From: Siphonodentalium dalli
Lineage: Eukaryota > Mollusca > Scaphopoda > Gadilida > Siphonodentaliidae
Assembly: GCA_032622095.1 (NCBI GenBank)
Contig: CP136063.1
Span: 180,089,956-180,153,955, forward strand
Length of the DNA stretch: 64,000 bases
Direction of reading: 5' to 3'
The notes under the pieces: generated by a model
Told to the model about the DNA's origin: nothing
What the model saw: the letters and a program-made list of their open reading frames with translations, nothing else
Database searches by the model: none
Part shown: positions 46,915 through 59,411 of the stretch, piece by piece
Position numbering within the stretch: the stretch's first letter is position 1
Layout: every line of letters starts with the position of its first letter
Translations under genes and position numbers: made by a program

Positions 46915-48962
46915 TATGTAGATGGAGTTAAACCTCACATCAGTGTGTTGGGGATTTGGACCTTGACTTGGGGCCTTTGGTTTTTAACGCAACAAATGCG
47001 CGTACACCGTATACACAAATTTTTTATGTAACCAGAGTTTTTCTTGGATAAGATGAGTTTGAAGCCTGCTTACATTTCAAAATGTTGTCAGTTTTGTATT
47101 GTCTGCAGCGGATCTCGACGCTTTGAAGCAAAAGTTACAAAAGATAAAATGTGTATGTGACGAGACTATAATACAAATGAAAAAAATAAATTGAGGGAGG
47201 GGTGGGCGATACAGGGAACTAAGGGTTGAACCGATATAAATTTGTAGAGCAATAACGACCAATGTTGACATATTATGCATATCAACTCTACTGTTGCAAC
47301 AAGGCTATAAAAATAGGGGGGTGTCAGAATCTTAGTCATCTCTATATAGTGCCAGAATAGTCATTTATGGAGTTCTATAAGATGTTGGGTTGGTTATATG
47401 GACTCGGAGAAAAAAGGGGTTTGTACCGATGAAGTTGATGAACTGACATAAATTAGTGGATCGATGTTGCCATGTAATGCATCGTGACTGTACTAAAGCA
47501 GCAATTATATAAAATTGGGGGGGGGGGGTATGAAATTATCTCTATAGTTGGCACCAGGATTATATAGAAAGGAATAGCAATTGATATACATATACGGTAT
47601 ACTATAGTAATACCATAGACATATAAGTACAAGTATCACAAGATAAAATATTACGTAACATGACTATATACCGATGAAAGAAATAAATAAATTGGACCGG
47701 GATTAGAGGTTGGGTTGGTTATATGTGGATAATTGGATATGGAATTCATACCGATGAAACGATACAAATTAGTGGAGCGATAAAGACACTTAGTCAGGCT
47801 ACGCGGGGGAAATAGGGGTTGATACGATAGACCGAAATAAATTTGTCGAGTGATAATGACCAATGTTGACGTATAAAGTAACGCGACTGTACTGTCACAC
47901 AATTATCAGGTAGAACCGGTCAAATATGACAGGGTACAGCACGTAATTATTTCCTAGATCGAAGAATTTTTTTATTTTTTTTCGATGATAAAATTTAGCA
48001 TGGGATTTGCCATTAAAATCGATTTATGTCTATAAAACTGTCATTTTTCAAAATTTTGAGCTGAAACTTGGTGTGTATGTGTATAATACTACTATATTCT
48101 TAAAATGACAGAGTTCAGCGCGTAATTATGTTTTATATGGAAGAAATTGAATTTGTTTTCGATAAAAAATTTACAGCGTGTACGGCCTACGGGTCATTGA
48201 GTATGCTCAATTTTTGTAAACAAACTTTTGTCAATAGCCGTTTTGGTCAAACTAAACCTTCCTCGACCGGGACAGCAGATCCGAATAGTAGCTAAGATGT
48301 ATTTAGATAGAATTATCAAAAGAATATGACCGATCAGGGTAATTTTAAGAGAATAGAGCGGAGAAATCTTGGTGATAATTCCAGAAAATAAAGATGGAGG
48401 TGAATCACAATTAAACTTCCCACAATGCACTTCACTAAACCAGGGGGTCTCAATGGGTTACACATTATTTTCAGTCTATCAGATTATTTATATTTTCAAC
48501 AACAAGTGACTTTAAGTTTACAATTTCAGCCTGTCCTGACTCTATCGATACGATTTAACACATTTTCAAAAACATATTATACACCGGTGGCGTTAACTTT
48601 ACAATTTAAGCATCTACGTGATTCTATCGGTACGATTGAGTAAGGTACAAACAAGAATACATCAGGGGCTCCCAATGGGTTATATATTATTTTCAGTTTA
48701 TCAAATTATTTATATTTTCAACAACATATTATTACACCGGTGACTTTAAGTTTACAATTTCAGCCTGTCCTGACTCTATCGATACGATTTATCATATTTT
48801 CATAAACATATTATACACCGGTGACTTAAACTTTACAATTTCGGCATCTACGTGATTCTATCGGTACGATTGAGTAAGGTACATAAAATCTCCAAGAATA
48901 CATTCGCCCTGTCCACCACGCGATATCAAAATCTCAAAAGCTAGAAACACCACAGGTGGCGT

Positions 48963-49054
48963 AACAATCATTCTTCGTGAGAACGATCAGGGACTGGAAC
49001 AGCATAGAAGATTACGCATGCTCGGGGAATACAACAGGAGAAACACCAGAGTAG
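48963..49054 (+). pseudogene. LINE reverse transcriptase tail, part 2
   Basis: After the AACAA duplication the frame continues as SFFVRTIRDWNSIEDYAC and ends at TAG (49052-49054). FFxRTIRDWN is the conserved C-terminal signature of many non-LTR reverse transcriptases. Counting AACAA once, parts 1 and 2 join in frame. About 100 bp of LINE 3' tail follows. Confidence 0.75.
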
Positions 49055-49159
49055 TAGCAACGACGATACAACAGCCGAGAGGCTCCTGCGCCGGAAATAT
49101 ACAGATACAGATAGTCACATGATCTAGTCACATAATCACATTTGAGTATTCTACAGACT

Positions 49160-50880
49160 ACATGGTACAACACATTTAAGATTATTTGATATTTTGATAT
49201 TTGCTATGTGATATATTGCTTGAACCAAATTGTTTATCAAAACATGTGGAAATACAACTGTTCATCCCAGTTCATCCCAGTTTGAAGAATAATGTTAATA
49301 CCAAACATAACCATGATATACCCGCATGACTCTTCTTGGGGCGTCTCAGAAACCAGAACTGGGGAAACATGTTATTGCGTGTAATGATGGCAGGCTGGTA
49401 GCCACTGCCTGAAGTAATAGGCTTCGTAATAATTGGGAATAACATATGGATGGATAGCCCAATCTCACTTCTTTTTTGCTCACGATATCAGTGACGATTA
49501 AATCTTTACAAGCTGATCCACATTAACTTGGAAAACAATTTGAAATTGTTCCAATCTGTGGCCCGGCTGGCCTTCAATTTTTATATGTTAAGATTTTATG
49601 TTTTACGTTGTCAAAAGTCTATTTTATTCCATTATTTGTTATATCTTTATTTCCATGTCACATATGGTCAAGTGTGATTTAATTTTATTGCTTATTTTCA
49701 GCTGAGTTTTGCATAGTTATTCTTATTTTGTTGTATCAGTGTAGATGGAATCCTGATTAAATGTTATTTTTCCAATAGCGCAGTTTCTTGTTCTATCAAG
49801 TTGAATTTGGGTTATTGTTGGCCACTGTGCAACTGATCCAACTTCTGATAACCTCTATATATAGTATAGCATTGCTATTAACTATATATGACCTGTTTAT
49901 GTTCAAAACACATCAAAATAAGACTCAATAGCAGAAATGGAAGAAAAAAATTGGCACATGGAAAAAACTGCTTTTCGGATCCGAGAGACACCCACCCACC
50001 ACATCATACGTGCCTGGAATTTTGTATATATCCGAGTAGATATTCACGAGTTCGAAATGAAATGAAACACACCATGAAACGCCATTAATTCAAATCCATT
50101 ATTTAAAATTGTCGTTATATATATATCGTCTAGCACTGTGACTGCATCCCCGAATGGCTGTTACGTTGGATGTAATCATTACGCTTCTCTCGGTGATGTC
50201 ACAACTGATATCAGCAGAGTTTAGTGGGTTATCAGCCGATTTTGTAGTGATATCAGCCGAGGTCGATAATAGGTCGCTCAAGGCAAAAACAACTTATTAT
50301 CTGAACATTTCCTAAGGGATAACTACTCATCAATGAGCATTTAGTATAGAAAGAGTTAAAGATGGTCTATCTCTTCCTTTTACAAGTTTTATACATTTTG
50401 CTGGATATAAGTAAAATGAATATGAATCAAACACCCCTGTCGAGAAACTCTTCTATCAATTAATATTAATTTTATTTCAAATTTTCTGGTATAATATACA
50501 TACAAACAAGTTGTGACCTTTTACGAATCACATTCGTTCTGAATGTAGCATGCAGGATAACTCTACCTAAAAATTCTAAAAATAGTACCTAAAAATTCTA
50601 AAAATAGTAACAAAAAAAGTCCCAATTGACTCTCGCATTATATAAGATATAAAATCAATATTAATTGATAAAAGCATTTCCGGACAGGTGTCTTTGACTC
50701 ATATCTATTACTTTATACACCGGAAACTATATAAAACATATTTAGGAAGAGATAGACTATATTTAAGAATGTACACGGAGGGTATAATGGATTAAATTTG
50801 TCATTTTGTCCACGCATATTCTTCTTGGTCATGGGTTATCAGATTTCAATGAATTTTGGATAATGGAGTTGCACATTCAA
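49160..50880. other. no gene seen
   Basis: AT-rich intergenic stretch. Near 50310-50360 there is a relic of the GGATAACTACTCATCAATGA block of the 8930/11085 duplication. A 20-bp phrase, TACCTAAAAATTCTAAAAAT, is repeated in tandem at 50570-50606. Confidence 0.6.
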
Positions 50881-50895
50881 AAGGTGATAATCCAA

Positions 50896-51562
50896 GGGAC
50901 ATGACAATCTGCGGGATGGGATGGGATATGGGACAAAACGACAATCTGCGGGACAGAATTTCAAATTGCGTGGGACGACCGATATCTCGAGGAATACAAG
51001 GCGCAGGGAGCTCATTTTGGTGTCTAACGAAAGGCCCACATTCGCCCTATTCACACATATTAACCCCGCCACCAGAAGTTGCATTATTTGATCGACAACT
51101 GACCTAAAATGGGGTGGAATTTGGGATAGCATGACAATCTGCGGGACGGGATTTTCAAATTGCGTGGGACGGCCGATATCTCGAGGAATACAGCGCGTAG
51201 AGGGCTCCTTTTGGTGTCTCACGAAAGGTCCACATTCGCCCTATCCACACATATTAACCCCGTCACTGACCGGACACCGGAAGTTACATTATTCGGTCGA
51301 CAACTGACCTAACATAAAATGCCACAAACACGAAAAACTGCGTTCGACATTAATGTTTAGAATTTAGATTTCTCGATGAATACGCTAGCAAACAACAAGT
51401 TTTGGGTATCAGATAACGCAGTGGAATACTGTGCATTCGTTTTTAGCTACAATATGGCTGTTTTAGTGCGAATATTGTAATGGCGATCACGCAAACACGC
51501 TCCGATAAAACAGCTAAAAATAGACTCGATGTTTACAATTACAGGATCGATTTCAGCTGGTA
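50896..51562. repeat. foldback 2, left outer arm
   Basis: Mirrors 56242-56923. It contains a roughly 220-bp internal tandem duplication (GACAATCTGCGGGA, TTTCAAATTGCGTGGGACG and AGGAATACA.G.GCG recur in each unit), present in both arms. Open frames here are mirrored in the other arm only because of the inverted copy. Confidence 0.85.
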
Positions 51563-51582
51563 TCTATATCTATATTTGCGAA

Positions 51583-51613
<31 letters not shown>

Positions 51614-51689
51614 GTTCTATAGAAATTCACAGGGGACCATCTAGATGATGCCAAAGGGGTCTACTAGGAGTAGCTTTTTACGAGAAAGA

Positions 51690-53330
51690 TAATGGTCGGG
51701 GTTAGAATTTTCTAAAGTGACGCCGTTGTTGTCAGGGGCAGAAAAAGGGGAGGGGCAGAAAAAAAATTTGTCGCCGATTTCCACCAAACTTATATATAAT
51801 CATCCCCATAATATGAGGAATCTAATGGGGTGGTTTAAGTATGGCAAAAGTCGCGCCGTTCGCGTCAGGGGTGCCCGGAAGGGGGGGGGGCAGATTTTGT
51901 TTTCTGTCGCCGATTGCCACGAAACTTACATATAATCATCCCCATTATATGAAGAATCCAACGGTGTGGTTTAAATATGTCAAAAGTGGCGTCGTTTGAG
52001 TCAAGGATGAACGGAAGGGGAGAGGGGCACCAAAATTGATAAAAACTAATTTTAGCGCCGATTTCCACCAAATTGATATATATTCTTCTTCGTGATACAA
52101 GGAATCTAATTGTGCGATTTAACAACGCCAAATTGTTGTTTTTGGATGAGAGATTGGGAGGGGTGGGCACTAAATTTGATAATAAGTCGCCGATTGCCAC
52201 CACACTTATACAAAATCATCCCCATGTTATGAGGAGTCTAATGGTGTGGCTTTTATCTGTCAAATATGGCCTCATTCGTGTCAGGGTTGCAGTGAAAGGG
52301 ACAGGGGCACCAAAATTGATGCACAATTTTTTTAGCGCCAATTTCCACCAAATTGATACACGTTCTTATCCATGATACGAGGAATCTAATCGTGATTTAA
52401 AGACGCCTTAGTGGTGATGTTTGGGTGAGAGATGGAGAGGGGAGGGATTGGCACCAAATTTGATAAAAAAAATTGTTTAGTCGCCGATTATCACCAAACT
52501 TATAAACAATCATCTCCATGATATCAGGAGTGTAATCGTGTGGTTTAAGGATGTCACAAGTGTATAGAGATGAGAGGGACACAACAAATTATATCTATAT
52601 GTTTAGTGCCGATTTCCACCAGATTGATACATATTCTTCTCCGTGATTTTACGAGGAATCTTATCGTGTGGTTTAGATACACCAAATCGGTGCCCTATGG
52701 GTGAGAGATATGGGTACCTTAAATTTGATACGAACTTGTATACTCGCCAATTTTCACCAATTTTCATATATATGCATCTCTAATCTCTATTGAGTCTTAA
52801 TGTGTGCAGCTTGAGTCCGAAATAGGGACAGGAGGGTCACCAAAACTGATACAAAATATTTTAGTACCATCAAATTCAGACACGTTCTTCTCAAATGATA
52901 CAAGAAATAAAATCGTGCTGTCTGTCTTTTTGTCTTCACGCGGTACAATCGAGGTGGCACCAAGGCGTTCTAAGAGGGGTAACTTTTTACAAGGAAGATA
53001 ATGGTGAGGGTTAAAATTTTCTAAAACGACGCTGTTGTTGGGAGGAGGGGAAATTAAAACTATATGGTGAAATAGTTTTGTCGCTGATTTCCGCCAAACG
53101 AATACATAATCACCTTCGCAACATGGCGTTGTTCGAGTCAGCGTTGCATCAACAATTGATTTAATAAACCAAATTCCACCAAATTCATACACGTTTTTCT
53201 CTAATGATATACCTTGAATTAAATAACATTTGGTGTCGTTTGCGTCACGGATGGCGAGCGGATATGCACTATCATTGATAAGATTGCTATTCGCCGATAT
53301 CCACATATAAGTTATATACAGTCACCAGGC
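51690..53330. repeat. degenerate ~165-bp tandem array inside the Helitron
   Basis: About nine to ten diverged units with TCGCCGATT(T/G)CCACCA, AA(C/T)TTATA.A.AATCATC, GAGGAATCTAATGGTGTGG and a G-rich stretch such as GGGAGGGG. Open frames are by-products. Confidence 0.8.
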
Positions 53331-53339
53331 CATCTCCAT

Positions 53340-54300
53340 ATCATTTTAAGTAGTTGGGCGTTCACATTTCACAATCCCGACATATGGTGACCCACATAAT
53401 TCACTTGAACAATTATATCTTCTTAACAGTCATATTTATATGGGAATGGCAATCAAGGCATTCACACAATGAGCTAGCAAAAAAAGATAACTAGAAGAAG
53501 CATTAAACATATATTTATCATTCTATTGAAGAGATACATATATTCGTGCAAACTGAGAGACCTCGAACCGTCAGAGGATTGCATATATATAATAAAAAAT
53601 TTTAGTCTGTTCCATTCAATACAGTTTCCACAAAAAGTTACAATTTGTCAAGAGATATGGAAGGCCTGTTCAAAAATAGTGGTCACAGTGTGCAGTCAAA
53701 TATAGTTTCTTCTGATATACAAGAAAATGCAGTTAGTAGCACAAGACTTTTCAGGATCCTACCAATACTGACATCTGACAAGGGTTTTAGAACAGACTCA
53801 TCGACTGACACATAAACAACTCAAAATATCGCTGTGCCTGGCACATGTAGCTGATATATTTGCGCAGCAACATTTCGTTTAAACTAAGAATATTTAGCCA
53901 ATATATAGCACCATGAACAGAGGAGCACCTGGAAATTTCTTTGAAACATCTGTATCTTCGTGGAGATATGATAGCCAGGTGTCCTCGATATCTTAGTCCA
54001 ACCCACTAGATTGATTGATACATCTCAATATGTAAAACCCAATTATCATCTTTTATCGAACTAATGTGTTTATGATGGTCATGTATCATATTATAACGTC
54101 TAATGTATACGCAGTTCTGAGTTGTAAACAAATAAGTACTTCATTATTGGTGGAACGGATTAATCGCGATAAACAGAATGACAATTGACAAGCTGAGCCA
54201 CTACTTATATTCCATGACTGTAATAATCATGAATATACAATTTATGAGAAAACGTATAACACTTTAAGCAAGAGCATTCTCTATTCTCAACAAATATCCA
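53340..54300. other. Helitron right part, no gene seen
   Basis: AT-rich, no recognisable frame or repeat; leads to the Helitron 3' terminus. Confidence 0.6.
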
Positions 54301-54644
54301 CAGCATACATTAACCTGGGCAACGCCGGGTAACCCTGCTAGTATTCAATATAATGGGATGTATGGTATATCAAAATGTAGGATTAGACACAGGGAATGTA
54401 TTTTTTTTAAATGCGTCCCACCAGGCGGTGAAATTGTTGCAGAAATTCGCTCCAAGATATTCTCACTTATTTTTATTTCAGTTGTGACTAAAAGCCCAGA
54501 TGCCGGAGCCCAGCGACTAAAAGCCAAGTTACAAAATAGATCAACAGGTTTGAACGAATGAATATGTCAATGGTAAGACTATTCAAAAGAATATTCAAAT
54601 CAAATAGTGTTTATAGACTTAAAAACTTATGTGTCCGCCATTCA

Positions 54645-55935
54645 TATGCGGTGGAGGTTCTCATATTATCTGCCAGTCATACACGGGGGAGGTTCTCATA
54701 TGAACATATTATCTACCGGTCATACGCGGTGGAGGTTCATATTATCCGCCGGTCATACGCGAGGGAATTTCTCATTTTATCCTCCGGTCATACACGGGGG
54801 AGGTTCTGATATGAACATATTATCTGCCGGTCATATGCGGTGGAGGTTCATATTATCCACCGGTCATACGTACGCGAGGGAGGTTCTCATATTATCCTCT
54901 GGTCATACGTTGGGGAGGTCCTCATATGAACATATTATCCGCCGGTCATATCCTCCCTCGGGTGTGACCGGTGGATAATATGAGAACCTCCCTCGCATAT
55001 GACCGGTGGATAATATGTTCATATGAGAACCTCCACCGCGTATGACCGGTGGATAATATGAACCTCCACCGCGTATGACCGGCAGATAATATGTTCATAT
55101 CAGAACCTCCCCCACCTATGACCGAAGGATAATATGAGAACTTCCCTCGCGTATGACCGGGGGATAATATGAACCTCCACCGCGTATGACCGGCGGATAA
55201 TATGTTCATATGAGAACCTCCACCACGTATGACCGGCGGATAATATGTTCATATGAGAACCTCCACTGCGTATGACCGGCGGATAATGTTCATATGAGAA
55301 CCTCCCCTACGTATGACCGGTGGATAATATGAACCTCCACAGTGTATGACCGGCGGATAATATGTTCATATCAGAATCTCCCCCACATATGACCGAAGGA
55401 TAATATGAGAACTTCCCTCGCGTATGATCGGCGGATAATATGAACCTCCACCGCGTATGACCGGCGGATAATATGTTCATATGAGAACCTCCCCAACGTA
55501 TGACCGGAGGATAATATAAGAACCTCCCTCGCGTATGACCGGTTGATAATATGAGAACCTCCCTCGCGCATGACCGGCGGATAATATGAACCTCCACCGC
55601 GTATGACCGGCGGATAATATGTTCATATGAGAACCTCCCCAACGTATTACCGGAGGATAATATAAGAACCTCCCTCGCGTATGACCGGTGGATAATATGA
55701 GAACCTCCCTCGCGTATGACCGGTGGATAATATGAACCTCCACCGCATATGACCGGCAGATAATATGTTCATATCAGAACCTCCCCCGCGTATGACCGGA
55801 GGATAATAAGAAAACTTCCATCGCGTATGACCGGCGGATAATATGAACCTCCACCGTGTATGACCGGCAGATAATATGTTCATATGAGAACCTCCCCCGC
55901 GTATTACTGGGAGATAATATGAGAACTTCACCGCA
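54645..55935. repeat. foldback 2 core minisatellite, inverted halves
   Basis: The left half (to about 54953) has units such as GGTCATACGCGGTGGAGGTT and CATATTATCCGCCGGTCATA. The right half (from about 54960) carries the complement (GCGTATGACCGGCGGATAAT, GAGAACCTCCCTCGC) and is three times longer, about 980 bp against 310 bp. Unit lengths vary by spacer (with or without TGTTCATATGAG). Confidence 0.92.
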
Positions 55936-56939
55936 TATATGAATGGCGGACACATAAGTTTTTAAGTCTATAAACACTATTTGATTTGAATATTCTTTTG
56001 AATAGTCTTACCATTGACATATTCATTCGTTCAAACCAGTTGATCTATTTTGTAACTTGGCTTTTAGTCGCTGGGCTCCGGCATCTGGGCTTTTAGTCAC
56101 AACTGAAATAAAAATAAGTGCGAATATCTTGGAGTGAATTTCTGCAACAATTTCACCGCCTGATGGACCCATTTGGAAAAAAATACATTCCCTGTGTCTA
56201 ATTCTACATTTTGATATACTATACGCCCCATTATATTGAATATACCGGCTGAAATCGATCCTGTAATTGTAAACATCGAGTCTATTTTTAGCTGTTTTAT
56301 CGGAGCGTGTTTGCGTGTTCGCCATTACAATATTCGCACTATAAAAACAGCCATATTGTAGCTAAATACGAATGCACAGTATTCCACTGCGTTATTTGAT
56401 ACCTAAAACTTGTTGTTTGCTAGTGTATTCATCGAGAAATCTAAATTCTAAACATTAATGTCGAACGCAGTTTTTCGTGTTTGTGGCATTTTATGTTAGG
56501 TCAGTTGTCGACCGGATAATGTAACTTCCGGTGTCCGGTCAGTGGCGGGGTTAATTTGTGTCGATAGGGCGAATGTGGACCTTTCGTTAGACACCAAAAG
56601 TAGCCCTCTATGCGCTGTATTCCTCGAGCTATCGGCCGTCCCACGCAATTTGAAAATCCTGTCCCGCAGATTGTCATGCTATCCCAAATTCCACCCCATG
56701 TTAGGTCAGTTGTCGATCAAATAATGCAACTTCTGGTGTTTGGTTAGTGACGGGGTTAATATGTGTGGATAGGGCGAACGTGGGCCTTTCGTTAGACACC
56801 AAAATGAGCCCCCTACGCCCTGTATTCCTCGAGATATCCGCCGTCCCACGCAATTTGAAATTCTGTCCCGCAGATTGTCGTTTTGTCCCATATCCCATCC
56901 CATCCCGCAGATTGTCATGTCCCTAATCCGAAGCCATTA

Positions 56940-57700
56940 TTTCTGTTTTCCATACTAGAGTTATCTTTGTTTGTTTTTCCGAACATTCCACTTATCTGCT
57001 GCTCATCTGTGCAGATTCCTCAGAAACAAGTTATCAGATCTCAACAAGAGGTTGCACCACGGGTACTGGCATGCCCCAGGGGCGGATCTAGAAGGTGGAA
57101 CTGAGTGCTGCTGATCATCTTGGCCGAAGGCCAAGCCGCTGGCCGCAGACCAAGCGGGGGAGGGTACGGGAGGGGGTGTTCCACTCCCGTTGGCGGGGGG
57201 GGGGGGGGGGGGGGTTCCGGGGGACCTCCCCCGGGAAAATTTTAGAAATATGATGCACTGAAAATCGAATTCTGGGCCTATTGTTGTATTTATAACTCAG
57301 TTTAGATCATTTTCGCTGTTTTTTTTTCGGTAGCGAAATAGCTAATATACCCTTGGGATAATGATCAGTAACAAATAAAATAAGTTCAATTTTTACAATT
57401 ATGCTCTCCCGGAAAGAAATTAATTTTGGACATAAACCTATGGCCACTCAGGTATTTCAGGAATTTCCAACGGCAATTTCAGGTAATAATAATAATATAT
57501 AAAATTTTGTGTGTGAATTTCTCATTTTGTTATCTGGAATTCTGGAATGGCATGCTTGAATTTAACAGAAACTAATAAAATGACACTAATATTATCATCA
57601 ATCTGAGTTTGACTTAGTTGTCATGTAATATAAATTAAAAATACCTGTATTATATTTAATCAAGCACAATGTCCTTTAATAACATACGACGAGGATGTCT
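56940..57700. other. no gene; 20-G run and repeat around 57080-57240
   Basis: CAGGGGCGGATCTAG at 57079 looks like a hAT-type end. It is followed by GGCCGAAGGCCAAGCCGC, GGGGGAGGGTACGGGAGGGG, a run of 20 G (57195-57214) and GGGGGACCTCCCCCGGG. Its matching right end was not found, but the hAT transposase tail at 57714-58043 lies beside it on the minus strand. Confidence 0.6.
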
Positions 57701-57713
57701 CCTTGCGAAGTCG

Positions 57714-58043
57714 TCAATTATGTCCGGATAAGATATGTCCATATTTGGGGTACGTGTGCATAAGAGCAAGACCATTCAGCCGTTCCTCTCCCATGGTTGC
57801 TCTCATATACGACTTCAGGCGTCTTAAAGTGGATACAGATCTCTCACATTCACAGGATGTGATGGGCATTGTAACCAAAATGCGCAACACACGCGCGACA
57901 TTTGGAAATAACTGTTCGTCCATATTCTCCAACGTCCTGGTTGCGGTGTGTGGCACATTTTTAACTGTGTCTTTAGATGACCAAAGCATGTGCCACATAT
58001 CCACTCTGAGTTGAGCGTTTGTATAGTTTCTGCCCCAACATGC
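57714..58043 (-). pseudogene. hAT transposase C-terminal part (52 kDa repressor/ZMYM1-like)
   Basis: Open minus frame of 109 codons ending at a stop at 57714. It carries the block FPNVARVLRILVTMPITSCE followed by CERSVSTLRRLKSYMRATMG and EERLNGLALMHTYPKY. The (T/S)-C-x-C-E-R-S-x-S-x-L-R-R-x-K and EERLNGLALM signatures are those of the hAT dimerisation region in proteins labelled 52-kDa-repressor-like or ZMYM1-like. The C-terminus looks intact; the 5' side ends at a TAG at 58044, and the rest of the transposase is not in the flanking sequence. It is unrelated to the hAT at 9699 (different signature). Confidence 0.8.
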
Positions 58044-58224
58044 CTAATTGAAACATGGCTGAGACATCTGCTAGGTCGGACAGAAAACCATTATTTCCAG
58101 TTGAGCAAAGAAGGATAACTCTAAAACAGAGAACGTGAATGTTGTTGGCCAATGTTGGGCCCTGTTTTCACAGACCTCCTGACGGCAAACCTCCATACCA
58201 AATTTCATTCATTGCGTTGACAAG

Positions 58225-58310
58225 CCATGGCTAATATATCTGCGCGGACATTTCATTCATTGCGATCTGACAAGCCATGGCTAATATATCTGCGCGGACA
58301 GACAGATAAC
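58225..58310. repeat. short tandem duplication
   Basis: TTGACAAGCCATGGCTAATA plus TATCTGCGCGGACA occurs twice about 55 bases apart, each preceded by CATTCATTGCG. Confidence 0.75.
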
Positions 58311-58489
58311 CATTATTTCCATTTATAACATCCCAATCAGCCCTCTAAAAAAAAAATTCTAAGAGGTCAGGTAACTGACCATTATTACACACCTAGTTCC
58401 AACCTATGCAGCTGACTTATGTGGTAATTTTGACAGTTCGCTCTTGGGCGATACTGGACTCTACCTGGAGAAGCATGACGCAATTACGT

Positions 58490-58990
58490 TGCTAAAGGCA
58501 ACTGGCAGCCATCTTGGATTTTACTCTTTGTACTAGTATGACTAAATCCTTTGACACCGGCTACAGGCCGTACCTTTGGTAGGATCATCATGAAATTTGT
58601 CATGGATGTTAATATTGACATATAGATGGGAACGAATCATTTTGGGGTCATTCGGCCATAAAACATGGCCGGCGGCAGCCATCTTGGAATTTACTCTTTG
58701 CATGACTAAATCCTTTGGCACTGGCTACAAGTCGTACCTTTGGCCGGATTGTTATGAAAGGATCATCATGAAATTTGTCATGGATGTTAATATTGACATA
58801 TAGATGGGAACGAATCATTTTGGGGTCATTCGGCCATAAAACAAGTCCGCTGGCAGCCATCTTGGATTTTACTCTTTGCATGACTAAATCCTTTGGCACA
58901 CCCCTACAGTCCACTCAAATATTTTTGAATTTCATTCGAAAACATAGCCGTCAGAAAACATAGTCACCAGCAACCATCTTGGATTTTACT
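58490..58990. repeat. molluscan-type dispersed repeat, block 1
   Basis: Two to three diverged units of about 180 bp with GCCATCTTGGATTTTACTCT, CATGACTAAATCCTTTG, GGCTACAGGCCGTACCTTTG, CATGAAATTTGTCATGGATG and GGGAACGAATCATTTTGGGG. The same family is at 60545-61160. Confidence 0.8.
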
Positions 58991-59407
58991 TCATATACAT
59001 GTATATATCTTCATGTTGATAATCTAGTATTACTTAGATGTTTCAATTTTCCGCATTCCTAATCGCTCTATTGACTGTAACACATGGAATTATTCCCTTT
59101 ACAAGTTGAGCTACAGTGTCATTGACACTTTCATTTTTATACGATGCACCTACTTCATGGGGTCACAAAGGGACAGTAGCATGATAGATTGGGATATTTG
59201 GAAGATAACGGGAGTAAATTACAGCATAGAAAAAATAATTGTTCACAACAGTAAGCAAGTCTTATTTCTTGATTGTGACTCTCATCTCTGTCGAGTATAT
59301 CCATCAGAATTTACAGAAAAATAATAAAATGAAAACACATTGCTTTAATATTTATGGTCTGAGGGAAAGATAAAATCTCTTGTCAGTTATAGTTGAATAG
59401 AGTAATA
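58990..59407. other. no gene supported
   Basis: A 72-codon plus frame (59106-59324) precedes AATAATAAAATG, which contains a polyadenylation-type AATAAA, but it has no domain and no clear acceptor. Confidence 0.4.
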
Positions 59408-59411
59408 TTAA

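Larger units (their letters stand above)
45445..48962. mobile_element. unclassified 3.5-kb mobile element, copy 2
   Basis: Full-length copy (3,518 bp) of 28517-31979 in the same orientation, very similar throughout. AACAA is duplicated on both sides (45440-45444 and 48963-48967). It differs from copy 1 by small indels, by about 20 extra bases near 47085 and by 44 extra bases near 48810, which copy 1 has lost. Same ends GAAAACCATAG and GGTGGCGT. Confidence 0.88.
51563..54341 (+). mobile_element. non-autonomous Helitron in foldback 2
   Basis: Begins TCTATATCTATATTTGCG and ends GGGTAACCCTGCTAG, inserted exactly between A (51562) and T (54342). The intact right arm shows the empty site (GGTATATTCAAT on the complement). 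5' TC, 3' CTAG, A/T host site, no target duplication, and a 3' hairpin (CCTGG-GCAACG-CCGGG at 54314-54329) about 8 bases before the end are the Helitron hallmarks. A GTCTGTCTG tract follows the 5' end. The interior is a degenerate array; no Rep or helicase is encoded. Confidence 0.92.
50896..56923. mobile_element. giant foldback element 2
   Basis: The ends GGGACATGACAATCTGCGGG (50896) and its complement (ending 56923) start two long inverted arms. Outer parts are 50896-51562 and 56242-56923; inner unique parts are 54342-54645 and 55935-56241; the core is a minisatellite turning near 54953. Flanks TAATCCAA (50888-50895) and TAATCCGA (56924-56931) match at 7 of 8 positions, suggesting an 8-bp target duplication. 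The left arm is split by a 2,779-bp Helitron; without it the element is about 3.25 kb. No transposase. It has the same architecture as the 24.8-33.1 kb element but unrelated sequence. Confidence 0.88.

Noticed and set aside
54558-55977. Frames through the foldback 2 core (GHTRGRFSYEHII type)
   Set aside because: Minisatellite shadows repeated in several frames on both strands.
59106-59324. 72-codon plus frame followed by AATAAA
   Set aside because: No domain, no acceptor, AT-rich; chance open frame is as likely.
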